A DNA stretch of 25,444 bases, from the NCBI GenBank assembly GCA_948477625.1, contig CAOLNK010000002.1, forward strand, positions 1-25,444, in the 5' to 3' direction. This DNA comes from an uncultured Candidatus Saccharibacteria bacterium (GTDB lineage: Bacteria; Patescibacteriota; Saccharimonadia; Saccharimonadales; Saccharimonadaceae). A program made the translations under genes and the position numbers. Below the pieces are notes generated by a model. The model was not told the DNA's origin. It saw only the letters and a list, made by a program, of their open reading frames with translations, and ran no database searches. Positions 13,841-21,240 of the stretch are shown piece after piece. Each line of letters starts with the position of its first letter. Positions within the stretch are counted from its first letter, which is position 1.

Positions 13841-14886
13841 CACTTTTTTCACACTTTTTTGCAAAAAACAATGAAATTCGACCCCAAGAAGCCAATTTTA
13901 CAGAGGTGTTAGAGTCGATTGCGGTTAAGCCAAAAATGTTATATTTTTATGGAAAAATGCCCGAAAATCGGTTAAAATCGGGCTGTAAACGAGCGACTGA
14001 GAGACCGAAAACGATTGCGATTGTGGGGTCGCGCAAACCAACAAAATATGGCGAAAGTATTGCTTATAAATTGGCGTATGAAGCGGCGCGGCGCGGGGCG
14101 GTAGTGGTGTCGGGATTGGCATATGGGATTGATTCGGTGGCGCACCGCGCCGCGCTGGATGCGGGCGGGGTGACTGTGGCGGTGCTCGGGACACCGATAG
14201 ATCAAATTTATCCCCGCCCGCATCGGCCCCTGGCGGCAGAAATCATCGAAAAAGGCGGCTTAGTCATGAGCGAACTGCCGCCAGGGGCTAAAATCGGTGA
14301 TGAATATATGGTGCGAGAGCAGGTAGGAGGTGGATATTTGACGAATCAATATAGTGATAATGAGTCGGGCGTACTAAGACAAGGCTCCTTGGATGATGAG
14401 CGTTTGGTGAACATAAAATATCATCCAAAAACCTGTTTCTTACAACGAAACCGGGTAATCGCAGGATTGTCGGACGTGGTGGTGATTCCGGAGGCAGCTG
14501 AACGGAGCGGTTCGCTTAATACAGCAGCGCATGCTTTGGAGCAGGGTAAGGAGATTTTTGCAGTGCCAGGTGACATTACGCGACCGTTGTCGCAGGGGTG
14601 CAATCGGTTAATTTGCCAAGGAGCAACGCCAATGCTGGGAATAAACGATGTTTTGGACGTATTGTTCCCTCCTAAACGTCGCAAATTGACGCAAGCCACA
14701 TTGATTATGGGTGATACTGAGGCGGAAACGCGGATTTTGCAGCTTTTGGCTGCGGGGTTGCAAGATGGTGAACAGCTTGTTCAACAAAGTTCCATTTCGG
14801 TGGCGGAGTTTAATCAGGTAATGACTTTATTAGAAATCAAAAATCGGGTGGTAGCGCTAGGGGCTAATCGGTGGATGTTGAAATAA
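13834..14886 (+). CDS. dprA: DNA processing protein DprA/Smf
   Basis: Binds incoming single-stranded DNA and loads RecA during natural transformation. The Rossmann-like domain shows IAIVGSRKPTKYGE near residue 62, VVVSGLAYGIDSVAHRAAL, VAVLGTPIDQIYPRPH, SELPPG near 146, and FLQRNRVIAGLSDVVVIPEA from about 201, ending with GSLNTAAHALEQGKEIFAVPG. A C-terminal winged-helix region follows (about 290-350). Between SELPPG and FLQRNR, normally joined by about ten residues, there is an insertion of about 45 (with EQVGGGYLTNQYSDNESGVL), which is unusual. The ATG is preceded by CGAGGAAA. Its promoter region is shared head-to-head with the structured RNA. Confidence 0.95.
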   Translation: MSTLFSHFFAKNNEIRPQEANFTEVLESIAVKPKMLYFYGKMPENRLKSGCKRATERPKTIAIVGSRKPTKYGESIAYKLAYEAARRGAVVVSGLAYGIDSVAHRAALDAGGVTVAVLGTPIDQIYPRPHRPLAAEIIEKGGLVMSELPPGAKIGDEYMVREQVGGGYLTNQYSDNESGVLRQGSLDDERLVNIKYHPKTCFLQRNRVIAGLSDVVVIPEAAERSGSLNTAAHALEQGKEIFAVPGDITRPLSQGCNRLICQGATPMLGINDVLDVLFPPKRRKLTQATLIMGDTEAETRILQLLAAGLQDGEQLVQQSSISVAEFNQVMTLLEIKNRVVALGANRWMLK

Positions 14887-14889
14887 AAT

Positions 14890-14925
14890 ACGCCCCTTGC
14901 CATATAGAAATATGGTTTGGGGCGT
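14890..14925. terminator. Bidirectional terminator between dprA and the small-gene pair
   Basis: ACGCCCC/GGGGCGT outer stem and CCATAT/ATATGG inner stem with an AGAA loop. On the minus strand it is followed by ATTTTATTT. It serves the two converging units. Confidence 0.8.
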
Positions 14926-14935
14926 TCCTCACCGC

Positions 14936-15094
14936 TTAATTATTACGGTGACTGTAAGTAGTGGTGGCCGATTCGATAGCGCAGAAGATACGAAAGTATA
15001 CATCTTCCTGCACTAATTCTTTAATAAGTCGCAAGTCGGACTCGCGTTTATCGTCCAGCGTATTGCTGGTTGGTGTTGTTGCGATATTGCCCAT
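14936..15094 (-). CDS. Small hypothetical protein (52 residues)
   Basis: Starts MGNIATTPTSNTLDDKRESD and continues with a helix-like stretch (LRLIKELVQEDVYFRIFCAI) to a Ser/Thr-rich end. The ATG is preceded by AGAGGGGGAAGA, a good ribosome-binding site, and the gene begins 24 bases after the stop of the 133-residue gene, so the two form an operon ended by the terminator at 14890-14925. No family is recognised. The spacing, ribosome-binding site and terminator all support a real gene. Confidence 0.7.
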   Translation of the reverse strand: MGNIATTPTSNTLDDKRESDLRLIKELVQEDVYFRIFCAIESATTTYSHRNN

Positions 15095-15118
15095 CTTCTT
15101 CCCCCTCTCTAAATTGGA

Positions 15119-15520
15119 TTAGGCTGCAATCTGTTGTCGCAAGTAGATTTTGCCAGAATCGCAAGTGCAATAATTATAACGTAATTGCACTTGCGAGCAA
15201 AAATCTTTTGCTCGCTGAAGCATTTTGCGGACTTTCTTATTAGTGCCTACGAGAATTTGAAATTCAACAATTTCTCCGTTGACGATGATATGCTCGTTGC
15301 TGTAGCGATCATATCTACAACCATCGAATGATATACCTATTCTGATGGGGATATTCTTAAATTTGACGGTGAAAATGTTGATTTGGCGCTCTGCACGATT
15401 GAGTATGCTGGTGGCTCTAAGCATATTCTCTCGTTCTGGACCTTCTATGATTTTTAAAAAAATCTGTCCACCGGTAGCATTTACCCGATCATTAGGCGCC
15501 AAGGTTTGCGAAATATTCAT
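15119..15520 (-). CDS. Hypothetical protein (133 residues)
   Basis: No family recognised. The sequence alternates short strands and helices; it has a basic segment TNKKVRKMLQRAKDFC and several cysteines near the C-terminus (YNYCTCDSG), which might bind metal. No signal peptide or membrane segment is seen. The start at the MNISQTLAP methionine is chosen because GGGAGGAG lies just upstream; a start 14 codons further upstream has no such site and would overlap a hairpin. It is the first gene of a two-gene operon with its own promoter and an ~90-nt leader that holds two hairpins. Confidence 0.7.
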   Translation of the reverse strand: MNISQTLAPNDRVNATGGQIFLKIIEGPERENMLRATSILNRAERQINIFTVKFKNIPIRIGISFDGCRYDRYSNEHIIVNGEIVEFQILVGTNKKVRKMLQRAKDFCSQVQLRYNYCTCDSGKIYLRQQIAA

Positions 15521-15548
15521 CGGTTTCTCCTCCCTTCTGAACGTACTC

Positions 15549-15614
15549 AAATAAGAAAGCACCCATAAGGGGTGCCCTTATTCTGTGAAATTATGGGATA
15601 AAATGCATCCCATA
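15549..15614 (-). promoter_or_regulatory. Two-hairpin leader (possible attenuator) of the small-gene operon
   Basis: Hairpin 1 is TATGGGAT/ATCCCATA (15614-15592), starting at the predicted first base of the mRNA. Hairpin 2 is GCACCC/GGGTGC with a 5-base loop (15575-15559), followed by TTTCTTATTT, which resembles a weak terminator. The ribosome-binding site comes only after hairpin 2, so premature termination could control the operon. No known riboswitch core was recognised. Confidence 0.5.
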
Positions 15615-15619
15615 CCTTT

Positions 15620-15648
15620 ATTGTATCACAGAGTATGCAATTTGTCAA
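15620..15648 (-). promoter_or_regulatory. Promoter of the small-gene operon
   Basis: Minus strand TTGACA (15648-15643), 17-bp spacer ending in TGA, TACAAT (15625-15620). Strong match with an extended -10. Confidence 0.88.
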
Positions 15649-15653
15649 TATTT

Positions 15654-16169
15654 TTATGCTAAATTATCGATTTTGGCCATGATTTCGGATAAGATTTGTG
15701 ATAGATTGGCTTTTTCTTCGGGGGTGAATTTACCGAGGACAAAGTCTATGTCGCCGACTTTTTGGCGAATATCGGGGTTATTGCTGCCAATTCGTAGACG
15801 TGGAAAATCGGTAGTGTTGAGGTGTTCGCTGATGGATTTGAGACCGTTATTCCCTCCACTTGACCCATGGGCACGATAACGCAGAGTGCCGAAGGGTAAA
15901 TCAAAGTCGTCACAGATTACCAGAATATCGGTAGGGGAGATTTTGTAGAAATGCATGAAGGCTTGGACGGCTTGGCCAGAATTGTTGTAATAATCTTGTG
16001 GCTTGATAAAAATGCGGTCGCCGTCTTTAAACCAAAGTGCGTCCATTTTGAGTTTTTGCCAGGTGTATCCATGAACTTTGGCATAAAAATCGAGCGCTAG
16101 GAAACCAAAATTATGACGGGTGAAGTTGTACTTATTTTCGGGGTTGCCGAGGCCAACGACTAGCTGCAT
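15654..16169 (-). CDS. pth: Peptidyl-tRNA hydrolase
   Basis: Cleaves peptidyl-tRNA released by stalled ribosomes. The 171 residues begin MQLVVGLGNPENKYNFTRHN, with the catalytic His at 19 in TRHNFGF and the conserved Asn at 9. Further motifs are KPQDYYNNSGQAV, DDFDLPFGTLR with the catalytic-site Asp, and GGNNGLKSI. It is shorter than the E. coli enzyme (194), mainly at the C-terminus. It follows the first glycosyltransferase gene by 2 bases, so it is the last gene of a three-gene minus-strand operon. No terminator is evident before the next promoter at 15648. Confidence 0.95.
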   Translation of the reverse strand: MQLVVGLGNPENKYNFTRHNFGFLALDFYAKVHGYTWQKLKMDALWFKDGDRIFIKPQDYYNNSGQAVQAFMHFYKISPTDILVICDDFDLPFGTLRYRAHGSSGGNNGLKSISEHLNTTDFPRLRIGSNNPDIRQKVGDIDFVLGKFTPEEKANLSQILSEIMAKIDNLA

Positions 16170-16171
16170 AG

Positions 16172-17269
16172 TTACCTTTGATTACGTAACTGATCGAGTT
16201 TCTCAACAAGTTGCTGTTGTTTGGCATTGAGATTGCGAAGACGTTGAATGTTTTCAGTGGCAAGGCGGTAAGTAGGCATTAGTTTTATCAGAAAACGCTT
16301 GAGCCGAGTGGTACTAAAGTAGAATTTGCCAGAATTGAGTCTTCGGATGTTTTCTTGATTATTGATGTTGGCTTGACTAAAACTTGTGTTATGGTTTGCA
16401 ACAAAATCGCGAGCTTCGGCCTTGACTTGGCGAATGCGCTCTTTGGACTTGCTATTGCGTAGAGCAAAATTTTCGAAAGCTTCGAAATATTGCCAAAAGA
16501 GCTCGTTATATTTATCGATTAGCTCGTTTTGCTCGAGAAAATCGTAGAGCATAAAGACAATATGGAGATGATCGATGGCGTGATCATCGGCGACGTCTTT
16601 TGACCAAGTTTGCGACATAATGCTACCAGCATGACGAACATAGTTGTAGAGTTGTTGGTTGAGGAAGAAGGCGGTTTGGCTAACGCAGAAATACGCGACG
16701 CAGAAGTAAGCATCCTCAAAACGCTTGCCCTCGGGAAACTTGAGATGATATTTGTCTAAAGTGGCTTTGCGGAAGATTTTGTTGGTCGAGGATAAATCGG
16801 TATTAAAGATAATGTTGCGATTGATTTGTTGCAAGCCGTGGTATTTGAGCGAATAATAATTATCGTCGCTCATTTTCATGTCGGCGTGTGCATGATAGAT
16901 AACACGGATTTCGCTAATGGCGAGGTCGGCCTTGCTCTGGGTGATGGCTTGGTACATGTTTTGGCATGTGGTAGGTTCGTAATAGTCATCAGCATCACAG
17001 AACATCAAAAATGAAGCGGTAGCTTTGTCGATCCCGCAGTTGCGAGAGGCGGCTAGGCCGATGTTCTTTGGATTGTCGATATATTTGACTCGCGAATCCT
17101 GTTTAGCGTAACGCTTGAGTACTTCAAGCGTATCGTCAGAGGAGGCATCGTTGACGCCGATAATTTCGATTTCTTTGAGAGTCTGGCTTAGTAAAGCATC
17201 AAGGCATTTTGGAAGTAACTTGGCGTCGTTGTAAGATGTAACAATGATACTGACTTTTGGATTACTCAT
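16172..17269 (-). CDS. Family 2 glycosyltransferase
   Basis: A GT-A fold transferase that probably adds sugars to a cell-surface polysaccharide or lipid carrier. The N-terminus VSIIVTSYNDAKLLPKCLDA, then the EIIGVNDASSDDT nucleotide-binding strand, and the metal-binding FCDADDYYEP near residue 90 are typical of GT2. The C-terminal half (about 230-365) is helical and charged, with a coiled-coil-like end rich in Q, L and N. No membrane segment is seen. The start overlaps the stop of the next gene upstream (ATGAGTAA), with a GGAGG ribosome-binding site inside it. The acceptor and donor cannot be told from the sequence. Confidence 0.88.
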   Translation of the reverse strand: MSNPKVSIIVTSYNDAKLLPKCLDALLSQTLKEIEIIGVNDASSDDTLEVLKRYAKQDSRVKYIDNPKNIGLAASRNCGIDKATASFLMFCDADDYYEPTTCQNMYQAITQSKADLAISEIRVIYHAHADMKMSDDNYYSLKYHGLQQINRNIIFNTDLSSTNKIFRKATLDKYHLKFPEGKRFEDAYFCVAYFCVSQTAFFLNQQLYNYVRHAGSIMSQTWSKDVADDHAIDHLHIVFMLYDFLEQNELIDKYNELFWQYFEAFENFALRNSKSKERIRQVKAEARDFVANHNTSFSQANINNQENIRRLNSGKFYFSTTRLKRFLIKLMPTYRLATENIQRLRNLNAKQQQLVEKLDQLRNQR

Positions 17270-18404
17270 AGCTAACCTCCTGGGCTTGAAGTTGATTGAG
17301 TTTGGTTTCGATTAGGTCGGTTTCGGCGTAAATTTCGGAAATCAGCTCGGAAATTAGGCGTTGTTTGCGGTAATTCGGGTGAGTTTTGATCCAGATACCC
17401 TTGATGACTTCGCGAGATTTTGCCATGAAGCGTTGGCGTTGAACCTTGTGTATAGTGCGACGTACGGAATGTTTGAGCATGAATTGCAATAAGTTCCACT
17501 GTGTGGCAATTGGAAAATAGCTACGAATTAGTAATCCATCTTGATTAACTCTTTGGTATTCTTCTTTGACCTTGGCGATAAACTCCGGCAAAAGTTTGCG
17601 TGAAAGCCGGCAGATGTTCCAGTAATAAGCGCCAAATTTAGCAGCTTCAACTAGAGGTCCGATTTCTTCGAAAAGATGATGTTTTTTGAGATATTTTTCA
17701 ATTTCCTCATATTCATAACAGACATTCATGACTTTGCCAGGATTGTTGACGGAAGAAGATTCATTGTCGGTGCGGTAGTGCAAAAAGGCTTCGGTGGTAA
17801 AATAGGCGCGTGTAGCATTGGCCCAGACTTTAAAATTGAAACCAGTATCTTGGTAAGATGCGCCAGGAGTGGTTAGAAATTTGATGTCGTGCTTGGACAA
17901 AAACTCGCGTTTGTAAATGGCGGACCAAACGGCTGGAGCTTGAAAGAAAATCCAGCTATGGCGACGCGGATTGATGATGCGGCCAGCATCAAGTAGGTCG
18001 ACATAAGCTAGTTTAGTATCTTTGTTCCCCTTGTTGATATAGTAATTAGCACGAACGACTTCGGCATCATAAGTACTAGCGTAATCATATAGTTTTTCAA
18101 AAGCATTGAGATCGATATAATCATCAGGTTCGACAATGGCGATGTATTTGCCGGCGGCTTTTTTGAGGCCACGATTCATACTGTCACCATAGCCCGTGTT
18201 GGGTTTTTCGATGACTTTGATACGACTATCGGATTTTTGAAACTCTTGGATAATTGCGGCAGAACTGTCAGTAGATCCGTCGTTAATGCAAATGATTTCA
18301 ATATCGGCGAGAGTTTGGTTAACAAGGCTTTCTAAACATTGGTTGAGATAATTTTCAACATTGTAGATTGGGACGAGTACAGAAATCTTCGGTGTTTTGC
18401 TCAC
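17262..18404 (-). CDS. Family 2 glycosyltransferase
   Basis: A second GT2 enzyme, paralogous in its first ~110 residues to its neighbour: ISVLVPIYNVENYLNQCLES, EIICINDGSTDSS, and VEPDDYIDL near residue 88 as the metal-binding motif. The 380 residues end in a helical, basic region without membrane segments. It uses a GTG start at 18404, chosen because AGAGGAG lies 7 bases upstream. It is the first gene of the operon with the second transferase and pth. Two adjacent GT2 genes suggest successive steps in building a surface glycan, which is an inference. Confidence 0.88.
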   Translation of the reverse strand: MSKTPKISVLVPIYNVENYLNQCLESLVNQTLADIEIICINDGSTDSSAAIIQEFQKSDSRIKVIEKPNTGYGDSMNRGLKKAAGKYIAIVEPDDYIDLNAFEKLYDYASTYDAEVVRANYYINKGNKDTKLAYVDLLDAGRIINPRRHSWIFFQAPAVWSAIYKREFLSKHDIKFLTTPGASYQDTGFNFKVWANATRAYFTTEAFLHYRTDNESSSVNNPGKVMNVCYEYEEIEKYLKKHHLFEEIGPLVEAAKFGAYYWNICRLSRKLLPEFIAKVKEEYQRVNQDGLLIRSYFPIATQWNLLQFMLKHSVRRTIHKVQRQRFMAKSREVIKGIWIKTHPNYRKQRLISELISEIYAETDLIETKLNQLQAQEVSYE

Positions 18405-18437
18405 AGTTACTCCTCTTGTTAGGGTTGGCAGTCACAT

Positions 18438-18560
18438 AAAAAACCTTAGTAATCAGATTATGGTGGTTCTTACTGGGCTCGAACCAGTGACCTCACGAAT
18501 GTGAATCGTGCGCTCTAGCCAACTGAGCTAAAGAACCAAAGACAATCTGATTATTAAGGT
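18438..18560 (-). terminator. 17-bp stem flanking the tRNA, followed by a T6 run
   Basis: 18443-18459 and 18544-18560 pair with one mismatch out of 17. On the tRNA strand the 3' arm runs into TTTTTT (18443-18438). The tRNA itself is the loop of this terminator-like stem, which may also present the precursor for end processing. Confidence 0.7.
18461..18537 (-). tRNA. tRNA-Val (anticodon CAC)
   Basis: Cloverleaf on the minus strand: acceptor GGTTCTT/AAGAACC, D-arm GCTC/GAGC, anticodon stem CACGA/TCGTG with loop TTCACAT (anticodon CAC, reads GUG), T-arm ACTGG-TTCGAGC-CCAGT, discriminator A, and an encoded CCA. GTG is a very common codon in this window. Confidence 0.94.
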
Positions 18561-18567
18561 CTATGTA

Positions 18568-18580
18568 TGATATAATAGCA
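18568..18580. promoter_or_regulatory. Overlapping opposed promoters for prfA (+) and tRNA-Val (-)
   Basis: On the plus strand TGA-TATAAT (18568-18576) ends 7 bases before the prfA ATG. On the minus strand TGC-TATTAT (18580-18572) faces the tRNA. The two -10 hexamers overlap by five bases, so RNA polymerase can occupy only one at a time. Confidence 0.6.
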
Positions 18581-18583
18581 TAG

Positions 18584-19633
18584 ATGAAGATAGATTTCCA
18601 GAAATTTGAGACCGAAAAAGCTGAAATTGAGAATTTTTTGGCTTTACCAGAGGCGTATGCGAGCCCAGATTTTGCGGAGAAGTCGCGACGGCTTTCGGAG
18701 ATTAATGAGATTTTGAGCTTAGTGTGGGCGCTAGAGCAGACTGAACAGAATCTGATGGAAGCGAAAGAGCTGGTGAGTGATCCGGAATTGGGCGAGTTGG
18801 CGAGTAGCGATGTGGAAGTGTTGACGCAGAAGTTAGAGAGTTTGCAGGCAGAATTGGAAGAAAAACTATTGCCGCATGATCCGGCGGATGATAAGCCAGC
18901 GATTATGGAAATTCGCGCAGGGGCGGGTGGCGATGAGGCGAGCTTATTTGCGGGTGAGTTGTATCGCATGTATGTGCACTATGCTGAGCGTCATGGTTTG
19001 AAGGTGGAACTTTTGAGCCAGAATGAAAACGAAGCTGGCGGTATGAAAGAGGTAGTGATTCGCGTGAGTGGTGAGAAGCCCTATGGACAACTGAAGTTTG
19101 AAGGTGGCGTGCATCGGGTACAGCGCGTGCCAGTGACGGAGAGTCAGGGGCGGATTCACACTTCGACCGCGAGTGTGGTAGTGTTGCCGGAAGCGGCTGA
19201 GAGTGATATTGAGATTAAACCAGACGATTTGCGGATTGATATTTATCGTTCAGGTGGTCATGGTGGGCAGGGCGTAAATACGACCGACTCTGCAGTGCGA
19301 ATCACGCACTTGCCAACAGGGATTATGGTGGCGATGCAAGATGAGCGTAGCCAACAGCAGAACCGTGTGAAAGCGATGGCGGTGCTTCGTTCGCGGTTGA
19401 TGGAAAAGAAGAAACAGGAAGAAATGGCGGCAGCGAGTGACGCGCGCAAGAGCCTGATTGGTTCGGGCGATCGGAGCGAGAAAATCCGGACCTATAACTT
19501 CCCGCAAGACCGGATTACGGATCATCGAGTGCATTATTCGCGCTCAAATGTGGGTGCGGCGATGGACGGAGACATCGAAGATTTGATTAAGGAGCTGACT
19601 TTGGCCGAGCGCGAAGCAGCTTCAAAAGAATAG
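18584..19633 (+). CDS. prfA: Peptide chain release factor 1
   Basis: Recognises UAA and UAG and triggers hydrolysis of the finished peptide. The 349 residues contain EIRAGAGGDEASLF, RVQRVPVTESQGRIHTSTAS (the PVT tripeptide is the RF1 stop-codon reader, where RF2 has SPF), and the catalytic GGQ in SGGHGGQGVNTTDSAVR near residue 222-238, followed by RSQQQNR and the DRITDHR end. No RF2-type frameshift site is present, as expected. It is slightly shorter than E. coli RF1 at the N-terminus. The modifying enzyme prmC lies about 700 bp downstream on the same strand. The probable leaderless start is set by the -10 box at 18571. Confidence 0.96.
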   Translation: MKIDFQKFETEKAEIENFLALPEAYASPDFAEKSRRLSEINEILSLVWALEQTEQNLMEAKELVSDPELGELASSDVEVLTQKLESLQAELEEKLLPHDPADDKPAIMEIRAGAGGDEASLFAGELYRMYVHYAERHGLKVELLSQNENEAGGMKEVVIRVSGEKPYGQLKFEGGVHRVQRVPVTESQGRIHTSTASVVVLPEAAESDIEIKPDDLRIDIYRSGGHGGQGVNTTDSAVRITHLPTGIMVAMQDERSQQQNRVKAMAVLRSRLMEKKKQEEMAAASDARKSLIGSGDRSEKIRTYNFPQDRITDHRVHYSRSNVGAAMDGDIEDLIKELTLAEREAASKE

Positions 19634-19651
19634 GTATGTCTTAGCAAAATG

Positions 19652-20275
19652 CTAACTCTTCTGCCCCGCTTCTGTGGGGCGTTTTTTAGCCTCGTAAAAC
19701 ACCGTGGGGACGGCGGGAGGTGGAGTAAAATCGGTGGGGCGGAGTGGAAGACGGATGCGAGCGTCATAATCGCGGATGATTTGTTGACCAAGCTGAGAAG
19801 TGTAGTGGCGATCGGTGGGTATTAGCTTCAAAGCAAGCTGTTTTTGGAGGATGAGGTATATTGCGGTGGGATCAAGATGGTTGGGAGTGGTTCGGGAGAT
19901 TATTTTGCCATTTTGATTTTCTAGATCGAGTAACTTATAGAGGATTTCGGCGGAGAGATGGAAAGGCGGGTTGGCAAAAACTTTGTATGGCTTAGTGGGT
20001 AATTCGAGTTGCAAAAAATTCTGCTCAATAACGCGGACGTTTTCGATGTGATACTTTTGAAGATTTCGGCGGAGTTTTTCGGCGGTCTGATGGTCGGGTT
20101 CAATAGCCCAGACCTCGCGAACGCGTTTTGCCAAGGCAATTGTAATTACGCCGGAGCCAGCACCGATATCGAGCACAAGGTCACGTTTTTTGAGATTACT
20201 ATGTCCGATGAGCTTGAGTGCAAGGCGAGGTGATTCTAAAAAATGCTGAGAAAGTAGATGGTTGCGAGTTGACAT
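19652..20275 (-). CDS. rRNA adenine N6-methyltransferase (KsgA/Erm family)
   Basis: SAM-dependent methyltransferase of the family that dimethylates adenines in rRNA. Motifs in 207 residues: SQHFLESPRLALKLI near 9-23 (the Q-N-F-L-like start typical of Erm and KsgA), VLDIGAGSG at 34-42 (SAM-binding motif I), the acidic AIEPD near 57-61, and NPPF at 102-105 (catalytic motif IV). KsgA has NLPY and about 260-270 residues, with a C-terminal domain that is largely missing here, so this is nearer to Erm-type or a reduced enzyme. It could act on 16S or 23S rRNA. The ATG at 20275 is chosen because TGA-TATAAT lies 10 bases upstream; the 9-residue longer frame crosses that promoter. The 3' end overlaps the prfA terminator. 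Confidence 0.82.
   Translation of the reverse strand: MSTRNHLLSQHFLESPRLALKLIGHSNLKKRDLVLDIGAGSGVITIALAKRVREVWAIEPDHQTAEKLRRNLQKYHIENVRVIEQNFLQLELPTKPYKVFANPPFHLSAEILYKLLDLENQNGKIISRTTPNHLDPTAIYLILQKQLALKLIPTDRHYTSQLGQQIIRDYDARIRLPLRPTDFTPPPAVPTVFYEAKKRPTEAGQKS
19663..19687 (+). terminator. Intrinsic terminator of prfA
   Basis: GCCCCGC-TTCT-GTGGGGC with a mismatch-tolerant stem, then G and TTTTTT. It lies inside the last codons of the converging methyltransferase gene. Confidence 0.88.
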
Positions 20276-20285
20276 TATTAGAGGT

Positions 20286-20294
20286 ATTATATCA
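20286..20294 (-). promoter_or_regulatory. Extended -10 promoter of the rRNA methyltransferase gene
   Basis: Minus strand TGA-TATAAT, 10 bases before the ATG at 20275. No ribosome-binding site. Confidence 0.7.
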
Positions 20295-20309
20295 TAATTC
20301 ATCGAGACA

Positions 20310-20318
20310 TGATATAAT
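20310..20318 (+). promoter_or_regulatory. Extended -10 promoter of prmC
   Basis: TGA-TATAAT, 10 bases before ATG 20329; no ribosome-binding site between. It is divergent from the methyltransferase promoter, with the two -10 boxes 21 bp apart. Confidence 0.7.
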
Positions 20319-20328
20319 TAGTTGATTC

Positions 20329-21240
20329 ATGATAATACAACAGTGGTTGAAAGAAGCAAAAAAACAGATTAGTTCGCTAGATGCGGAATTAATTGCTTTG
20401 AAATGTTTTGCGCCACCAGGGGTGGATAGAAGTTGGTTAGTTACGCATGATGTTGTAAAAATTACAACAAAAAGACAGCAAAAAGCCGATGAAATGGTGC
20501 AAAAACGCATAACTGGAGTGCCATTGGCGTATATTTTGGGCGAAAAGGAGTTCTACGGTCGGAAATTTGAGGTGAATTCTGATGTTTTGATTCCCCGCCC
20601 AGAGACGGAGATTTTGATTGATTTGATTCGAGAACTTCCTTTGTCAAAACAGCCGAGTTTCTTGGAGATTGGTACGGGTAGTGGTTGCATTGCTGTGACG
20701 TTGGCGTTGGAGTATCCACAAGCATACGTTTTGGCGACTGATGTAAGTGTGAAGGCTTTAGATGTGGCTTATCGGAATGATATCATTCACGAAGGGCGGG
20801 TAGAGTTTATTCAGTCAAATTTGTTGCGCGAAGTGCAACCGGATGAGGGGCATTTTGATGTCTTGGTAGCAAATTTACCTTACGTGGATCCAACTTGGGA
20901 CTGGCTAGATCAAAATAGCTTGAGTCATGAGCCGAGTCGAGCACTGTATGTGAAGCAAGACGGTGGGTTGGCGCTATATCACAGGTTATTTAAGGAATTA
21001 CGTCTGCGCCAAGGTCGAGGTGGTTTTGGTGTAGACTACATAGTAGTAGAGGTAGATCCATGTCAGCATGCGGCGTTGGCACAAATTGCTGAGCGTCAAG
21101 GTTTGATAGTGCTGAAGACGCAAGGTTTTGGTTTGGTGTTTGAGCGTCGTCAGCGCCATCAAACAGGGCGTAGACTGCAGCAGTTAGTGAATATTGAAAC
21201 GCGGCTGGCTAAAGCTGATAATCAGCACGATAATTACTAG
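20329..21240 (+). CDS. prmC: Release factor glutamine methyltransferase PrmC (HemK)
   Basis: Methylates the GGQ glutamine of release factors 1 and 2. The N-terminal helical domain (1-75) contains LAYILGEKEFYG, followed by PRPETEILID near 89-98, the SAM-binding FLEIGTGSGCIAVTLAL from about 111, and the catalytic motif VANLPYVDP near 180. NPPY is usual; here it is NLPY, which keeps the Asn, Pro and Tyr that contact the substrate glutamine. The 303 residues run past the usual end with a Gln/Arg-rich tail. The tail overlaps the converging membrane-protein gene by 57 bases. It contains one copy of the 17-bp palindrome. Confidence 0.92.
   Translation: MIIQQWLKEAKKQISSLDAELIALKCFAPPGVDRSWLVTHDVVKITTKRQQKADEMVQKRITGVPLAYILGEKEFYGRKFEVNSDVLIPRPETEILIDLIRELPLSKQPSFLEIGTGSGCIAVTLALEYPQAYVLATDVSVKALDVAYRNDIIHEGRVEFIQSNLLREVQPDEGHFDVLVANLPYVDPTWDWLDQNSLSHEPSRALYVKQDGGLALYHRLFKELRLRQGRGGFGVDYIVVEVDPCQHAALAQIAERQGLIVLKTQGFGLVFERRQRHQTGRRLQQLVNIETRLAKADNQHDNY
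20452..20468. repeat. 17-bp palindrome GTTGTAA-AAA-TTACAAC in prmC
   Basis: Same arms as in murG and topA, again encoding VVKITT. As double-stranded DNA it is identical to the topA copy, including the centre. Confidence 0.85.

Noticed and set aside
19250..19534. 94-residue minus-strand ORF inside prfA
   Set aside because: Shadow of a well-supported gene; His/Arg-rich composition typical of the antisense frame.
21214..21226. GCTGAT-A-ATCAGC inverted repeat in the prmC tail
   Set aside because: Too short and without T-tract to be called a terminator.
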